Virus record (IMG/VR): IMGVR_UViG_3300030060_001517
Location: 1 to 56,203 of that record
Direction: 5' to 3' (one strand)
DNA: 56,203 bases
Source: a virus
In this document: positions 8,047-16,881 of the stretch, piece by piece
Layout: each line of letters opens with the position of its first letter
Position numbering within the stretch: position 1 is the first letter of the stretch
Translations under genes and position numbers: made by a program
The notes under the pieces: model-generated
Databases searched by the model: none
Told to the model about the DNA's origin: nothing
What the model saw: the letters and a program-made list of their open reading frames with translations, nothing else

Positions 8047-9069
8047 ATGGCAAAAACCAAACAACAAGAAGACGATACAGTTATGGTCGAAGTAGACGAT
8101 AACGAAGAAACTCAAGAAGCGGTGGCAGAAGATATCGTTATAGTAGAAGACCAACCACCTGAACAAGAAGTAATAGAAGAAGAATCTGAAGAAGTAGTAG
8201 AAGAATCTGCAGAAGATGAACCTATTGTTGAAGAAGATGAACCTATTACAGCTGAGGAAGAAATAGATGTTGAAAGAGAAGCTATTCGAGAAAGAAGACG
8301 AAAAGAAAAACAAGAACGAAAAGCTCGTAGAGAAACAGCTATCAAAAGAGATAAAACAGAGTTAGATTTCTTAAGGAGTCGTAACGATGACTTAGAAAGA
8401 AGATTAACTGCGCAAGAAAGAAAATCTCAACAAGTAGAGCTAAGTACTTATGACACAGCTATTGCTCAAGCTAATAAAGAAGTTCAAATGGCAGATAGAG
8501 TTATAGCTAAAGCTGTAGAAACTAATAATGGTGAAGATGTAACTAAAGCTATGAAGTATAGAGATCAAGCTATGCAAAAAGCACAGCAATTATCTATAGC
8601 TAAACAGCAAGCATCTCAACCTCAAACAGAAGCACCTCCCGTAGACGACCGAACTATGTATCATGCTCAGAAGTTTATGGAAGAAAATCCTTGGTACGAT
8701 TCTCAAGGTAGAGACGAAGACTCTGCTATTGTAATGGCAATCGATCAAGCACTAAGTAAAGATGGTTATAATCCTCAAACTGAAGAATATTGGGATGAAC
8801 TTACTTTAAGAGCAGCAAGAAGACTTCCGGAAAGATTTGAAGAGGAAGATATTCCTGCTAAAAAATCTACTAGGAAAACTACTCGTAAAGCAAGAGGAGG
8901 ACCAGCAGTTGGTTCGGGTAAAGAACATGCACCTACTTCTACCAGGAAAGAAATTTATATAAGTCCTGAAAGAAAACAAGCATTAATGGATGCAGGAGTG
9001 TGGGATGATCCTGTTCTTAGAACCAAATATGTTAAAAGATATGCCCAATATGACAAGGAAAACCAATGA
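8047..9069 (+). CDS. Putative capsid scaffold protein
   Basis: 340 residues. The first ~85 are strongly acidic (many E and D), followed by a basic coiled-coil zone (residues ~85-130), a Q/A-rich helix and a C-terminal PERKQALMDAGVWDDPVLRT segment. An acidic coiled-coil protein a few genes before the major capsid protein is the usual profile and place of a procapsid scaffold. No catalytic motif is seen. The role is an inference from composition and position. Confidence 0.65.
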   Translation: MAKTKQQEDDTVMVEVDDNEETQEAVAEDIVIVEDQPPEQEVIEEESEEVVEESAEDEPIVEEDEPITAEEEIDVEREAIRERRRKEKQERKARRETAIKRDKTELDFLRSRNDDLERRLTAQERKSQQVELSTYDTAIAQANKEVQMADRVIAKAVETNNGEDVTKAMKYRDQAMQKAQQLSIAKQQASQPQTEAPPVDDRTMYHAQKFMEENPWYDSQGRDEDSAIVMAIDQALSKDGYNPQTEEYWDELTLRAARRLPERFEEEDIPAKKSTRKTTRKARGGPAVGSGKEHAPTSTRKEIYISPERKQALMDAGVWDDPVLRTKYVKRYAQYDKENQ

Positions 9070-9093
9070 AAATGAAAAAAATTTATTTTTACC

Positions 9094-9122
9094 TTTACTT
9101 TCATTTTAAATTAAACTATAGT
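9094..9122 (+). promoter_or_regulatory. Promoter P2 (capsid genes)
   Basis: TTTACT at 9094-9099, 17 bases, TATAGT at 9117-9122, in the gap between scaffold and 9155. An A/T-rich partly self-complementary stretch precedes it. It probably boosts capsid protein synthesis. Like P1 it lacks the early leader motif. Confidence 0.75.
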
Positions 9123-9154
9123 GATTTTCAATCGCTGAAAAAAGGAGCGAGTAT

Positions 9155-9685
9155 ATGACCGACGAAAGATTAAAGAAACAAGCTGATGAAGGACGTAAGA
9201 GCCGTGCGATGAACGATCGTGCTGTAACCGAAGACAGAGAACTTACGGAAGAAGAGCGAGTAGATATGTTCCGTCAACAACTATTTCAGTCTAGCTTACC
9301 AGACTTACCAGAATTACCAGGTTGGCACATGTGTTGGCTAACCACTACGAATCCAAGAGATTCCATTCAACAGCGCATACGATTAGGTTACGAACCAGTA
9401 AAGCCAGAAGATGTTCCTGGCTGGGATTATGCAACATTAAAAACAGGGGATTGGGCAGGATTTATTGGTGTAAATGAAATGTTAGCATTTAAATTACCAA
9501 TTTCTTTATATGAGAAATTTATGATGGAAGCACATCATGATGCTCCAAATAGAGAAGAAGGTAAACTTGCTGACACTGCGAGGTTCTTAGAAGAACAAGC
9601 TAATGCATCAGGCAGTAGATTAGAACAAGGTGATGGTACGAAGGAGCTAGGTGATGAAAGGGAGGGTTCATTTGAACTTTCCTGA
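9155..9685 (+). CDS. Virion-region protein, unknown
   Basis: 176 residues, charged N-terminus, then a conserved-looking core (LPGWHMCWLTTTNPRDSIQQ, near residues 54-73, and WAGFIGVNEMLAFKLPISLY). It is the first gene after promoter P2, between scaffold and capsid proteins, with GGAGC upstream. Similar proteins sit beside capsid genes in other marine phages, so a head-assembly role is likely, but no biochemical function can be read. Confidence 0.65.
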   Translation: MTDERLKKQADEGRKSRAMNDRAVTEDRELTEEERVDMFRQQLFQSSLPDLPELPGWHMCWLTTTNPRDSIQQRIRLGYEPVKPEDVPGWDYATLKTGDWAGFIGVNEMLAFKLPISLYEKFMMEAHHDAPNREEGKLADTARFLEEQANASGSRLEQGDGTKELGDEREGSFELS

Positions 9686-9718
9686 CGAACAACCTATTAA
9701 CCAACAAAGGAGCAAAAC

Positions 9719-10312
9719 ATGTCATCGACAAGTGCACCGTTTGGCTTCCGTCCTTCCTATCACAACAGTGGTAGAATTACGGCGAAAGCCTACGTAATAG
9801 CTACGGGATATGCGCAAAACATATTTCAAGGCGATCCAGTCAAATTGACTGATGACGGAGTAATTCAACTTGCTACATCAGATGGTACCAGATCAGGTAC
9901 TACTGACGGTATTAGTATGTTGGGTATTTTTGCTGGTGTTCAGTATAACGATTCTACTGGAAAACCATCATTATCTCCGTTTTGGCCAGCAAGTACCGCA
10001 GGTACCGAAATAGTAGCATGGGTATATGACGACCCAGAAACTATTTATGATGTTCAATACACTAACCCATCTTCAGGCACAACAATACAAACTGCCGTAG
10101 GTGAACAATGTGATTGGACAGTGGCTTCACCAGGTGGTTCTACTCAAGTAGGACTTTCATCAACCCAATTAACTGCGATCCAAGCAACCTCTGGACAATT
10201 CCAGATCACAGGTATTGCTGGGGGACCAGATAATGGAATAACTGATGCTTATGTTACAGTGACAGTTCGTATAAACGAATCACAGTATAAAGCTCCAGTT
10301 AATTCTGTATAA
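9719..10312 (+). CDS. Putative capsid decoration/structural protein
   Basis: 197 residues, beta-rich, begins SSTSAPFGFRPSYHNSGRIT, a start I recognise from virion proteins placed directly before the major capsid protein. No signal peptide or cysteines of note. It has AAAGGAG 8 bases before the ATG and lies 17 bases from the capsid gene. A decoration or head-fibre role is inferred. Confidence 0.65.
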   Translation: MSSTSAPFGFRPSYHNSGRITAKAYVIATGYAQNIFQGDPVKLTDDGVIQLATSDGTRSGTTDGISMLGIFAGVQYNDSTGKPSLSPFWPASTAGTEIVAWVYDDPETIYDVQYTNPSSGTTIQTAVGEQCDWTVASPGGSTQVGLSSTQLTAIQATSGQFQITGIAGGPDNGITDAYVTVTVRINESQYKAPVNSV

Positions 10313-10329
10313 TTAAGGAGGACTAAACT

Positions 10330-11244
10330 ATGGCTACTCCAATGCGTAGTACAGACTTCCGATCCGTCGTTGAGCCTATTCTCAACGAGGTATTTGATGG
10401 AGTCTATGAACAAAGAGCGGACGAATGGAAAGCAGTTTTCCGTGAGCAACAAGGTATACCGAGAAATTATCATGAAGAACCAGTTCTTTATGGTTTCGGT
10501 GCAGCACCTGAATTGCCTGACGGTATGGCTGTTACTTACCAATCTGGCGGTATTTTGTTTGTGCAAAGATATCTTTACCATGTTTATGGTTTAGCATTTG
10601 CGCTAACCAAAGTATTGGTAGAAGATGGGGATCACATTAGAATAGGTCAAACTTATGCTAAACACTTAGCACAATCTTTGATTGAAACTAAAGAAACCTT
10701 AACCGCTAATATAATGAACAGAGCATTCAATGCTGCCTATCCAGGTGGCGATGGAGTTGCTTTAAGTGCTAACAATCATCCGATTGTAAATGGTACTTTC
10801 AGTAACACTTTAACAAATGCTGCTGCATTGTCTCAAACTTCACTTGAGCAGATGCTTATTCAAATTCGAAATGCTGTTGACAATAATGGTAAAAGAATTA
10901 GATTAACACCTACTCAGATTGTTACAGGACCAAGTAATGTATTCCAAGCAGAAACACTACTTAAATCTGTATTGAAAACTGGGACTGCTGACAACGATAT
11001 TAACCCTGTTAAATCTATGGGGTTATTGAGTGATGGGCAAGCAAATCTTTCAAGAATTACTTCAACCACAGCATGGTGGATCCAAACAGATGCACCTGAA
11101 GGATTAAAACTTCTAATGCGTCGTGGTTTAGAAAAATCTATGGAAGGTGATTTTGCAACAGACTCAATGCGTTACAAAGCAACCGAAAGATATACTGTAG
11201 GATGGACAGACCCAAGAGCGGTCTTTGGAACTCCAGGAGTATAA
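10330..11244 (+). CDS. Major capsid protein, HK97 fold (Mu gpT-like)
   Basis: 304 residues resembling the Mu-like gpT major head subunit family: an N-terminal FREQQGIPRNYHEEP segment, a helical spine region (KETLTANIMNRAFNAAYPGG), SANNHPIVNG, and a PTQIVTGPSNVFQAETLLKS/NDINPVKS stretch in the A-domain. It forms the icosahedral shell. TAAGGAGG precedes the ATG, suiting heavy expression. A 12-bp hairpin follows the stop. Confidence 0.9.
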   Translation: MATPMRSTDFRSVVEPILNEVFDGVYEQRADEWKAVFREQQGIPRNYHEEPVLYGFGAAPELPDGMAVTYQSGGILFVQRYLYHVYGLAFALTKVLVEDGDHIRIGQTYAKHLAQSLIETKETLTANIMNRAFNAAYPGGDGVALSANNHPIVNGTFSNTLTNAAALSQTSLEQMLIQIRNAVDNNGKRIRLTPTQIVTGPSNVFQAETLLKSVLKTGTADNDINPVKSMGLLSDGQANLSRITSTTAWWIQTDAPEGLKLLMRRGLEKSMEGDFATDSMRYKATERYTVGWTDPRAVFGTPGV

Positions 11245-11253
11245 GACTAAAAC

Positions 11254-11286
11254 AGATTCCTCTCATCTTAAAGGTGGGAGGAATCT
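11254..11286 (+). terminator. Hairpin after the major capsid gene
   Basis: AGATTCCTCTCA (11254-11265) pairs with TGGGAGGAATCT (11275-11286) with one G-U pair and a 9-base loop. It lies 10 bases after the capsid stop. Only short T runs follow, so it is probably a partial terminator or RNA-stabilising hairpin that keeps capsid mRNA abundant. Confidence 0.6.
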
Positions 11287-11303
11287 AAATTAGGGATTTT
11301 AAA

Positions 11304-11354
11304 ATATATATCTGACAGTGACCCTAGACTGACGACATGCAGACAGATATATAT
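11304..11354. repeat. 11-bp A/T-rich inverted repeat before gene 11386
   Basis: ATATATATCTG (11304-11314) is the exact complement of CAGATATATAT (11344-11354), enclosing a mixed 29-base loop. It sits in the untranslated stretch ahead of 11386 and could form a large RNA stem-loop or a protein site. Confidence 0.6.
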
Positions 11355-11385
11355 GTTTATTAACTCGCATGTGAGGAGAAATAAA

Positions 11386-11841
11386 ATGGGAACAACAACT
11401 TTTTCAGGACCAGTTAAGGCTGGTACAATTGACTCAACAACAGGTACTACTGTTGGCACTGATGTATCTAATGTAGGATTTGTCGTAATGGGACAATCTG
11501 CTAAACCTAATATAACTGGTGCAAGTCAACTTAATCAAAGAATGGCGGTCGTACCTGCTAATTCACAAATCGTAGATGTTATTTTAAATGTAACAACTGC
11601 AGGTGATGATAGCGGTGCAGCAACAATTTCAGTAGGTACTGCAGCAGATCCAGATGCTTTTTTAGCAACTGTTAATACTAAAGCAGTAGGAACTACTCAT
11701 GGAACTTTAGATACTGAAGCTACTGATGTAGGTTCAACAGATTTAGAAGTTCTTGCTGATTTTACTGGAGCTACTGGTGACGGAACAGCAGGAGTTGCTA
11801 CAGTTACAGTAACTTATTTACAGAATAATAACTTATCTTAG
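11386..11841 (+). CDS. Virion structural protein, unknown
   Basis: 151 residues, Thr/Gly/Ala/Val-rich and beta-like (TTFSGPVKAGTIDSTTGTT start). No catalytic features. Start 11386 is chosen because GGAG (11374-11377) is 8 bases upstream; the ATG at 11353 lies in the inverted repeat. Located after the capsid hairpin, it could be a decoration protein. Confidence 0.65.
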   Translation: MGTTTFSGPVKAGTIDSTTGTTVGTDVSNVGFVVMGQSAKPNITGASQLNQRMAVVPANSQIVDVILNVTTAGDDSGAATISVGTAADPDAFLATVNTKAVGTTHGTLDTEATDVGSTDLEVLADFTGATGDGTAGVATVTVTYLQNNNLS

Positions 11842-11850
11842 GAGTTATAA

Positions 11851-11982
11851 ATGGCAAAAACTAAAGCTAAAACTAAAGCTAAAACTGAAGTAGAAGCAGA
11901 AGAACCTAAAACTAAAGTTAAAAAAGTTATAGATAAATATGCTAGAGCAGGTTTAGTAAGAGCTGTTAAAAAGGAGAAATAG
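11851..11982 (+). CDS. Tiny lysine-rich protein
   Basis: 43 residues beginning with tandem AKTKAK units, then an acidic patch (EVEAEEPK) and a basic helix (KVIDKYARAGLVRAVKKEK). GGAG lies 8 bases before the ATG and the next gene begins 2 bases after its stop, so it is probably real. Highly charged and likely disordered; DNA or capsid-interior binding is a guess. Confidence 0.55.
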   Translation: MAKTKAKTKAKTEVEAEEPKTKVKKVIDKYARAGLVRAVKKEK

Positions 11983-11984
11983 TT

Positions 11985-12416
11985 ATGGCAGATGCAGTAG
12001 CAACTCAAGTTATCATGGATGGCGAAAGATTATTCATTGGTAAATATACTAATCTCTCTGACGGTACTGGCGAAAGTAAAGTTACAAAAATTGATGTATC
12101 AGGGCTAGCAAGAAGTGATGACAACTTTCCTTGTAATGGTATCAAAATTAATAAAATTTGGTGTCAAACTTCAGGAATGGCTGTAGATCTTTATTGGGTA
12201 GGAGATCCTACTCCAGCAAATGATGCTTTAATAGTAACTTTACCAGAAGATCAACTTTATGATGTACCATATGATACTTTTGGAGGACTAACTTATAATG
12301 CGACAGGAACAGCAAATGCTGCTGGAGATGTAGCTATAAGTACCAGAGGAGCAGCAAATGGAGATGGGTATACTTTAATAATTGAAGGTATAAAAACTTA
12401 CGGAGCAATAGCATAA
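11985..12416 (+). CDS. Virion-region protein, unknown
   Basis: 143 residues, beta-rich, starting MADAVATQVIMDGERLFIGK and containing KINKIWCQTSGMAVDLYW. No motifs of known enzymes. It has AAAGGAG upstream and overlaps the next gene by one base. Proteins of this size between capsid and head-tail adaptor genes are often minor head components. Confidence 0.65.
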   Translation: MADAVATQVIMDGERLFIGKYTNLSDGTGESKVTKIDVSGLARSDDNFPCNGIKINKIWCQTSGMAVDLYWVGDPTPANDALIVTLPEDQLYDVPYDTFGGLTYNATGTANAAGDVAISTRGAANGDGYTLIIEGIKTYGAIA

Positions 12417-13270
12417 TGACAATAAAATATGTAAAAGATTTTGAATTTCCAAGCGATGCAGGATATACAAAATCATCAGCACCTCGTAAAATGAACAGAG
12501 GTGGTAGAACCAAAGCTCTTAAAAATATAAGAGACGAAGAAGCACGAGTGATTGGTGTACAAGACGACGCAGCAGATGAATTAAGAAGAGTAAAAGCTAG
12601 AAGATCTAATGATGCTCAAGAAAGAAGAGATAAAAAGCAACAACTAGCGAGAGTAGGTTCTCGTAAAAGAAATGCTACAGATGAACTAGGAAGACTTCGT
12701 GATGAAGCTGAGTACGAAATCAAAAGAGGTGCTATGGGTGCTAAAAAAGGTGGTGGTAAAAAAGACTGGATTAAAGGTGCAGTTAAAAAACCAGGAGCAC
12801 TTAGAGAGTATATGGATGTTAAAGAAGGACAAAACATTCCTAAGAGTAAAATTAAAAGAGTTGCTGATGGTAAATCAGCTACTCCTGGTGGACCAAAACC
12901 ATCAGGTAAAACACAAAAAAGAGCACAACTTGCAGAAACTTTTGCAGGTATGAAAAAAGCAACAGGAGGATCAGCTACTATGAAAAAATCAAAAGGTTAC
13001 GCTAAAGGCGGTATGAAAAAAGCAAAAGGTTATGCTAAAGGTGGTCGTCAAGGTTATAATGATAAACTTGATGAATCATTAGCAATGACAGACGGCAAAG
13101 AGTCTACCAAGAAACAATCTTTTAAAGATAGAAGAGATGAAAGCGCAGGCATGGAGAAATCTCTGGGTCGCAAAAAGTATGCATCAGTAGACACTATGGA
13201 TAAAGGCGATAGAGATGATGCTTTAGCTGGTTTCAAAAATATGGGAACTATGAAAAATTCATGGTCTTAA
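12416..13270 (+). CDS. Long basic protein with KGYAKGG repeats
   Basis: 284 residues, strongly basic, charge-rich helices (residues ~30-110) followed by a Lys/Gly zone and two KGYAKGG units (around 190-215), the same repeat that makes up the 6832 product. No membrane segment or enzyme motif. It may bind packaged DNA or the capsid interior; this is inferred from charge and location between capsid and adaptor genes. Confidence 0.65.
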   Translation: MTIKYVKDFEFPSDAGYTKSSAPRKMNRGGRTKALKNIRDEEARVIGVQDDAADELRRVKARRSNDAQERRDKKQQLARVGSRKRNATDELGRLRDEAEYEIKRGAMGAKKGGGKKDWIKGAVKKPGALREYMDVKEGQNIPKSKIKRVADGKSATPGGPKPSGKTQKRAQLAETFAGMKKATGGSATMKKSKGYAKGGMKKAKGYAKGGRQGYNDKLDESLAMTDGKESTKKQSFKDRRDESAGMEKSLGRKKYASVDTMDKGDRDDALAGFKNMGTMKNSWS

Positions 13271-13341
13271 AATAAATAATTAATTTTAAGGGGTCTGCTG
13301 TATCAGTCTGACCATTAGCAGTATAAAATGGATAAAATGAT

Positions 13342-14352
13342 ATGGCGTATTCTAATAATATAAGTATTAAAACTTTTAATGCTTTAAAAGTTGTGGATCA
13401 TGCTTTTCGTAGATGTAAGTTACCTGCTCAAGCAATAACTGCTGAAATGCAAGATTATGCTTTAGACACTTTGGCTTTCTTTTTAGATGAATTAGCTAAT
13501 ATTAAAACACCTAGCTGGTGCGTACAAAAACAAATACTTCCTCTTTATGAAAATAATCAAATTGTAACTTTACCTGCTGGAACAGTAGATGTATTAAATC
13601 TTAACCTTAACATCTTACAAGAATTAAGCGGTACAGTAACTTCTACTGCCACATTATATCAAGTTAATTTTACTTCAGCTACTGTAGTTAATGAAGTAGG
13701 AATAAAATGGTCTAATACCGCTATACCTGTTACTATTCAAACTAGCTCTGATAATGCTACTTGGACTACTGTAGCTACTTATGATGGTAAAAATATAGCT
13801 ACTAATAGTACAGCAGTCGCAGGTGATATAACTTGGATTGAAATAACAGGAGCATTAGCTAAGCAATACTTTAAAATTATTCCTACTGATGGTGTTTCTA
13901 CAATATCTTATACTTCTATAACTTTAGGTAATATGCCTCAAGCTATACCTATGGGTATATTAAGTAGAGATAATTATGTTAACCAAAGTAATTTAGTGTT
14001 TAGTGGAAGACCAACTAGCTTTTATTATCAAAGAAATGTTCCTCAACCTGTTGTTAACCTTTGGCCATGTCCTGATGCTGCCGCAGAAAAATATCAATTA
14101 GTATTATGGAGACATAGACAAATAATGGATACAGATAATTTACAACAAGAAATAGAAATACCTAATAGATGGTTAGAAGCTATTATAAATGGTTTAGCTC
14201 TTAGAGTATGTGCAGAAACACCAACTGCGCCAGGAGAATTAATTCCTCAATTAGAATTAAGAGCTAATCAAAGTATTCAAAGAGCATGGGATGGTGATAA
14301 TGACGGATCGCCTATAGAAATTAATCCAGGAATAGGAGTCTACACAGCATGA
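13342..14352 (+). CDS. Head-tail adaptor, P22 gp4-like, with an inserted beta domain
   Basis: 336 residues. The N-terminus (TFNALKVVDHAFRRCKLPAQ) and C-terminus (VLWRHRQIMDTDNLQQEIEI, PNRWLEAIINGLALRVC) look like the P22 gp4/tail-connector group that seals the portal. Between about residues 100 and 205 there is extra sequence (VNEVGIKWSNTAIPVTIQTS, NATWTTVATY, KQYFKIIPTDG) with the pattern of a discoidin (F5/8 C)-like beta-sandwich. That makes the protein larger than usual adaptors. The start has only a weak ribosome site. Confidence 0.7.
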   Translation: MAYSNNISIKTFNALKVVDHAFRRCKLPAQAITAEMQDYALDTLAFFLDELANIKTPSWCVQKQILPLYENNQIVTLPAGTVDVLNLNLNILQELSGTVTSTATLYQVNFTSATVVNEVGIKWSNTAIPVTIQTSSDNATWTTVATYDGKNIATNSTAVAGDITWIEITGALAKQYFKIIPTDGVSTISYTSITLGNMPQAIPMGILSRDNYVNQSNLVFSGRPTSFYYQRNVPQPVVNLWPCPDAAAEKYQLVLWRHRQIMDTDNLQQEIEIPNRWLEAIINGLALRVCAETPTAPGELIPQLELRANQSIQRAWDGDNDGSPIEINPGIGVYTA

Positions 14353-14654
14353 CTATTTATTTAAATCCTGAAGGTCAACCAACATTTGGAATAGGTATAT
14401 GTGGAAGATGCTCTGAAAAATTCTTTTTAGCAGATCTTGAACCTGATCCTAATTTTCCAGGATTAATGGTATGTAAAAAAGATAGAGATGAATTAGATCC
14501 TTATCTATTACCTCCTAGAAGACCTGATCAAATTGTTTTACCTTTTAATCGACCTGATACTAATATTGATACTCATCCTGCTGGGGTTATTCAAGAAGAT
14601 GGTGATGGCTTCATTATTCAAGAAGATGGCGATAAATATCTGGAGATGGAATAA
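14349..14654 (+). CDS. Small zinc-ribbon-like protein next to adaptor
   Basis: 101 residues. CGRC at residues 18-21 and a later Cys at 42 (MVCKKDRDELDPY) resemble a small zinc-ribbon protein commonly found beside phage head-tail adaptor genes, although a fourth Cys is not obvious. The C-terminus has a duplicated IQEDGDGF/IQEDGDKY motif. It overlaps the previous gene by 4 bases and the next by 1. Function unknown. Confidence 0.65.
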   Translation: MTIYLNPEGQPTFGIGICGRCSEKFFLADLEPDPNFPGLMVCKKDRDELDPYLLPPRRPDQIVLPFNRPDTNIDTHPAGVIQEDGDGFIIQEDGDKYLEME

Positions 14655-16225
14655 TGTCTGATGTACCAAGTAATTTAATACCTAGTAGAGTTACGCAGTT
14701 ACCTACTGCGCCTGTGGCATCTGCAGATGGTTTACTTTTATTTACTTTTGAAGGAGTAAGTTATCAAATTCGTGCAGGAGATTTATTACAAGTTTCAGGA
14801 GTACCTACTACTAGACAAGTTATAGCAGGAACAGGAATGACTGGGGGAGGACCTCTAAGTAGTGATGTTACCTTAAGTATAGCCAATGGTGGAGTAGGAA
14901 CTACCCAACTTGCAAGTTCAGGAGCTACACCAGGAACTTACGGTAATGCTACAACAATACCTGTTGTGACTGTAGATTCTACAGGAAGAGTAACAGCTGT
15001 AACAGAAATATCAGCTAGTTCAAGCGGTACTGTCCCTGACACAAGGCAAGTTATAGCAGGTTCAGGTTTAGAAGGAGGAGGATTTTTAAGTTCTGATGTA
15101 ACTTTAACTGCTGATTTTGAAGATGATGTACCTTTAACAGGTACAACAGGAGGTAATCCAGGAGCAAGTATTGAATTATCAAGAGGAGATCATAGACATC
15201 CTCCTGTAGATCTTGGAAATGCTGATCAAATAGATGGCTTATTACCTATTGACCAAGGAGGTACAGGTAAAAGTAATACCTCAACTCCTGGTGGTATAGC
15301 TTATGGCGGAGGTTCTGATATAGGTTTAGGTCCTGCAGGTTTAGCAGGTCAAGTTCTTATATCCGGAGGTACTGGTGCTCCGACTTGGGGATCTGCTTTA
15401 ATTCAATCAGATCAAGCTGCCAATTTAATATATGGTGGTCCTGCATCAGGTCCTGCTGCACCAACAGCATTTAGAAATTTAGTCAATGCTGATTTACCTG
15501 CTTCAGGAGCATCTGCAGGATCTTACGGTTCATCATCAGCAATACCTGTTATAACTATTGATGCTAAAGGTATTGTCACAGCTATTTCTACCACTTCTTT
15601 TCAAACTGGTTTAGATTATCAAGGAACTTGGAATGCTTCTACAAATACACCTACATTAACTTCTTCAACTGGTACATCTGGACATTATTATATTGTAAAT
15701 GTAGCTGGTACTACTAACTTAGATGGTATTACTGATTGGCAAATAGGCGACTGGGCAGTTTTTAGTAGCACAGGTGTTTGGCAAAAAATTGATCAAAGTA
15801 ATACGGTAACTTCAGTTAATGGTCAAGTAGGAGCAGTAAATTTAACTACTATTGCTAATTTAGCAGGAGGAGATGCTAACAAGATACCTTACCAAAGTGC
15901 AGCAGACACTACAGCATTTACACCAGCTCCAAGTTCTGCTAATAGTTATTTAAAATGGGATGGTTCAGCATTTGTTTGGGTAACTGCTACTTCTGCAGGT
16001 GTAACAGCAGTTAGTGGTGGCTCAACAGGTTTAACACCTAGCACTTTAACTACAGGTGATGTAACTTTAGCAGGTACACTAGTTCCAGCAAATGGAGGAA
16101 CAGGATTAACTTCTCCTGGTACTTCTGGTAATGTATTAACAAGTAATGGTTCAGCATGGGTGTCTCAAGCTAGTCCTGCTGTCACAACTGATGAAGTTGT
16201 TGCTTTAGCAATAGCTTTAGGATAA
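14654..16225 (+). CDS. Tail fibre/appendage protein
   Basis: 523 residues, Ser/Thr/Gly-rich and beta-structured. It contains repeated fibre-type motifs (GGTGKSNTST, ANGGVGTTQL, ANGGTGLTSPGTSG) and two paralogous RQVIAGxGxxGGGxLSSDVT segments (near residues 56 and 129). It probably forms a trimeric fibre contacting the host. The N-terminus (MSDVPSNLIPSRVTQLPTAP) looks like a virion-attachment segment. The recurring NGGTG sequence also occurs in the 16882 and 22472 products. Confidence 0.75.
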   Translation: MSDVPSNLIPSRVTQLPTAPVASADGLLLFTFEGVSYQIRAGDLLQVSGVPTTRQVIAGTGMTGGGPLSSDVTLSIANGGVGTTQLASSGATPGTYGNATTIPVVTVDSTGRVTAVTEISASSSGTVPDTRQVIAGSGLEGGGFLSSDVTLTADFEDDVPLTGTTGGNPGASIELSRGDHRHPPVDLGNADQIDGLLPIDQGGTGKSNTSTPGGIAYGGGSDIGLGPAGLAGQVLISGGTGAPTWGSALIQSDQAANLIYGGPASGPAAPTAFRNLVNADLPASGASAGSYGSSSAIPVITIDAKGIVTAISTTSFQTGLDYQGTWNASTNTPTLTSSTGTSGHYYIVNVAGTTNLDGITDWQIGDWAVFSSTGVWQKIDQSNTVTSVNGQVGAVNLTTIANLAGGDANKIPYQSAADTTAFTPAPSSANSYLKWDGSAFVWVTATSAGVTAVSGGSTGLTPSTLTTGDVTLAGTLVPANGGTGLTSPGTSGNVLTSNGSAWVSQASPAVTTDEVVALAIALG

Positions 16226-16234
16226 GGAGATAAA

Positions 16235-16567
16235 ATGGCAAATGCTTTTTTAAATAAAATGTCAAGAGACATAGGAACATCTCTGACTGCCGTAGGCGGT
16301 TATACAGTAGGTGCTTCTACAGAGACTACAGTTATAGGTTTAACAGTAGCTAACACCACTGCATCTACTGTAAATATAGATGTAACATTAAATGATGGAG
16401 CAAATGACACATATGTTGTTAAAGACGCACCTATTCCAACAGGAGGAGCATTAGTTCCTATTGGAGGAAATCAAAAAATTGTTTTAAACACAGGGGATTC
16501 AATAAAGGTTAATTCAGATACCGCAAGTTCAGTAGATGCGATCCTCTCAATATTGGAGATAACATAA
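16235..16567 (+). CDS. Small tail-region structural protein
   Basis: 110 residues, beta-rich (TETTVIGLTVANTTASTVNI, PTGGALVPIGGNQKIVL), with AAGGAG before the ATG. It lies between two fibre genes and overlaps the next start by one base. The profile suits a small beta-sandwich virion protein; specific role unknown. Confidence 0.6.
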   Translation: MANAFLNKMSRDIGTSLTAVGGYTVGASTETTVIGLTVANTTASTVNIDVTLNDGANDTYVVKDAPIPTGGALVPIGGNQKIVLNTGDSIKVNSDTASSVDAILSILEIT

Positions 16568-16848
16568 TGGCAAATCCGTATATAGGTAATGCACCTACAG
16601 CAAGACCACTAACTTCATCAGATATAGAAGATGGTTCAATTACGACACCAAAACTAGCAACTGATGCTGTAACAACTGTTAAAATAAATAACGGAGCAGT
16701 TACTACCGCTAAATTAGATTCAACAATCGCTCCTGCTATAGTTGGCGGTACAATAGATAATGCACCTATTGGAGCAACAACAGCTAATACAGGTAAATTT
16801 ACTACTGTAACAGCTACAACAGGAATATCAGGAGGGACATTTTCATGA
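16567..16848 (+). CDS. Short fibre-like protein
   Basis: 93 residues with fibre repeats (DGSITTPKLATDAVTTVKIN, TTAKLDSTIAPAIVGGTIDN) and a C-terminal GISGGTFS. It is much shorter than a normal fibre and ends like the 22472 product (VVNGGTFT). It may be an adaptor segment of a multi-gene fibre, or a remnant. GGAG lies upstream. Confidence 0.65.
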   Translation: MANPYIGNAPTARPLTSSDIEDGSITTPKLATDAVTTVKINNGAVTTAKLDSTIAPAIVGGTIDNAPIGATTANTGKFTTVTATTGISGGTFS

Positions 16849-16881
16849 TCACTTATTACTTTTTTATAAACGGAGAACAAC

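Noticed and set aside
13263-13341. Leader before 13342 as tRNA-like or riboswitch
   Set aside because: Only a 5-bp CTGCT/AGCAG stem is visible; no cloverleaf or known aptamer pattern.
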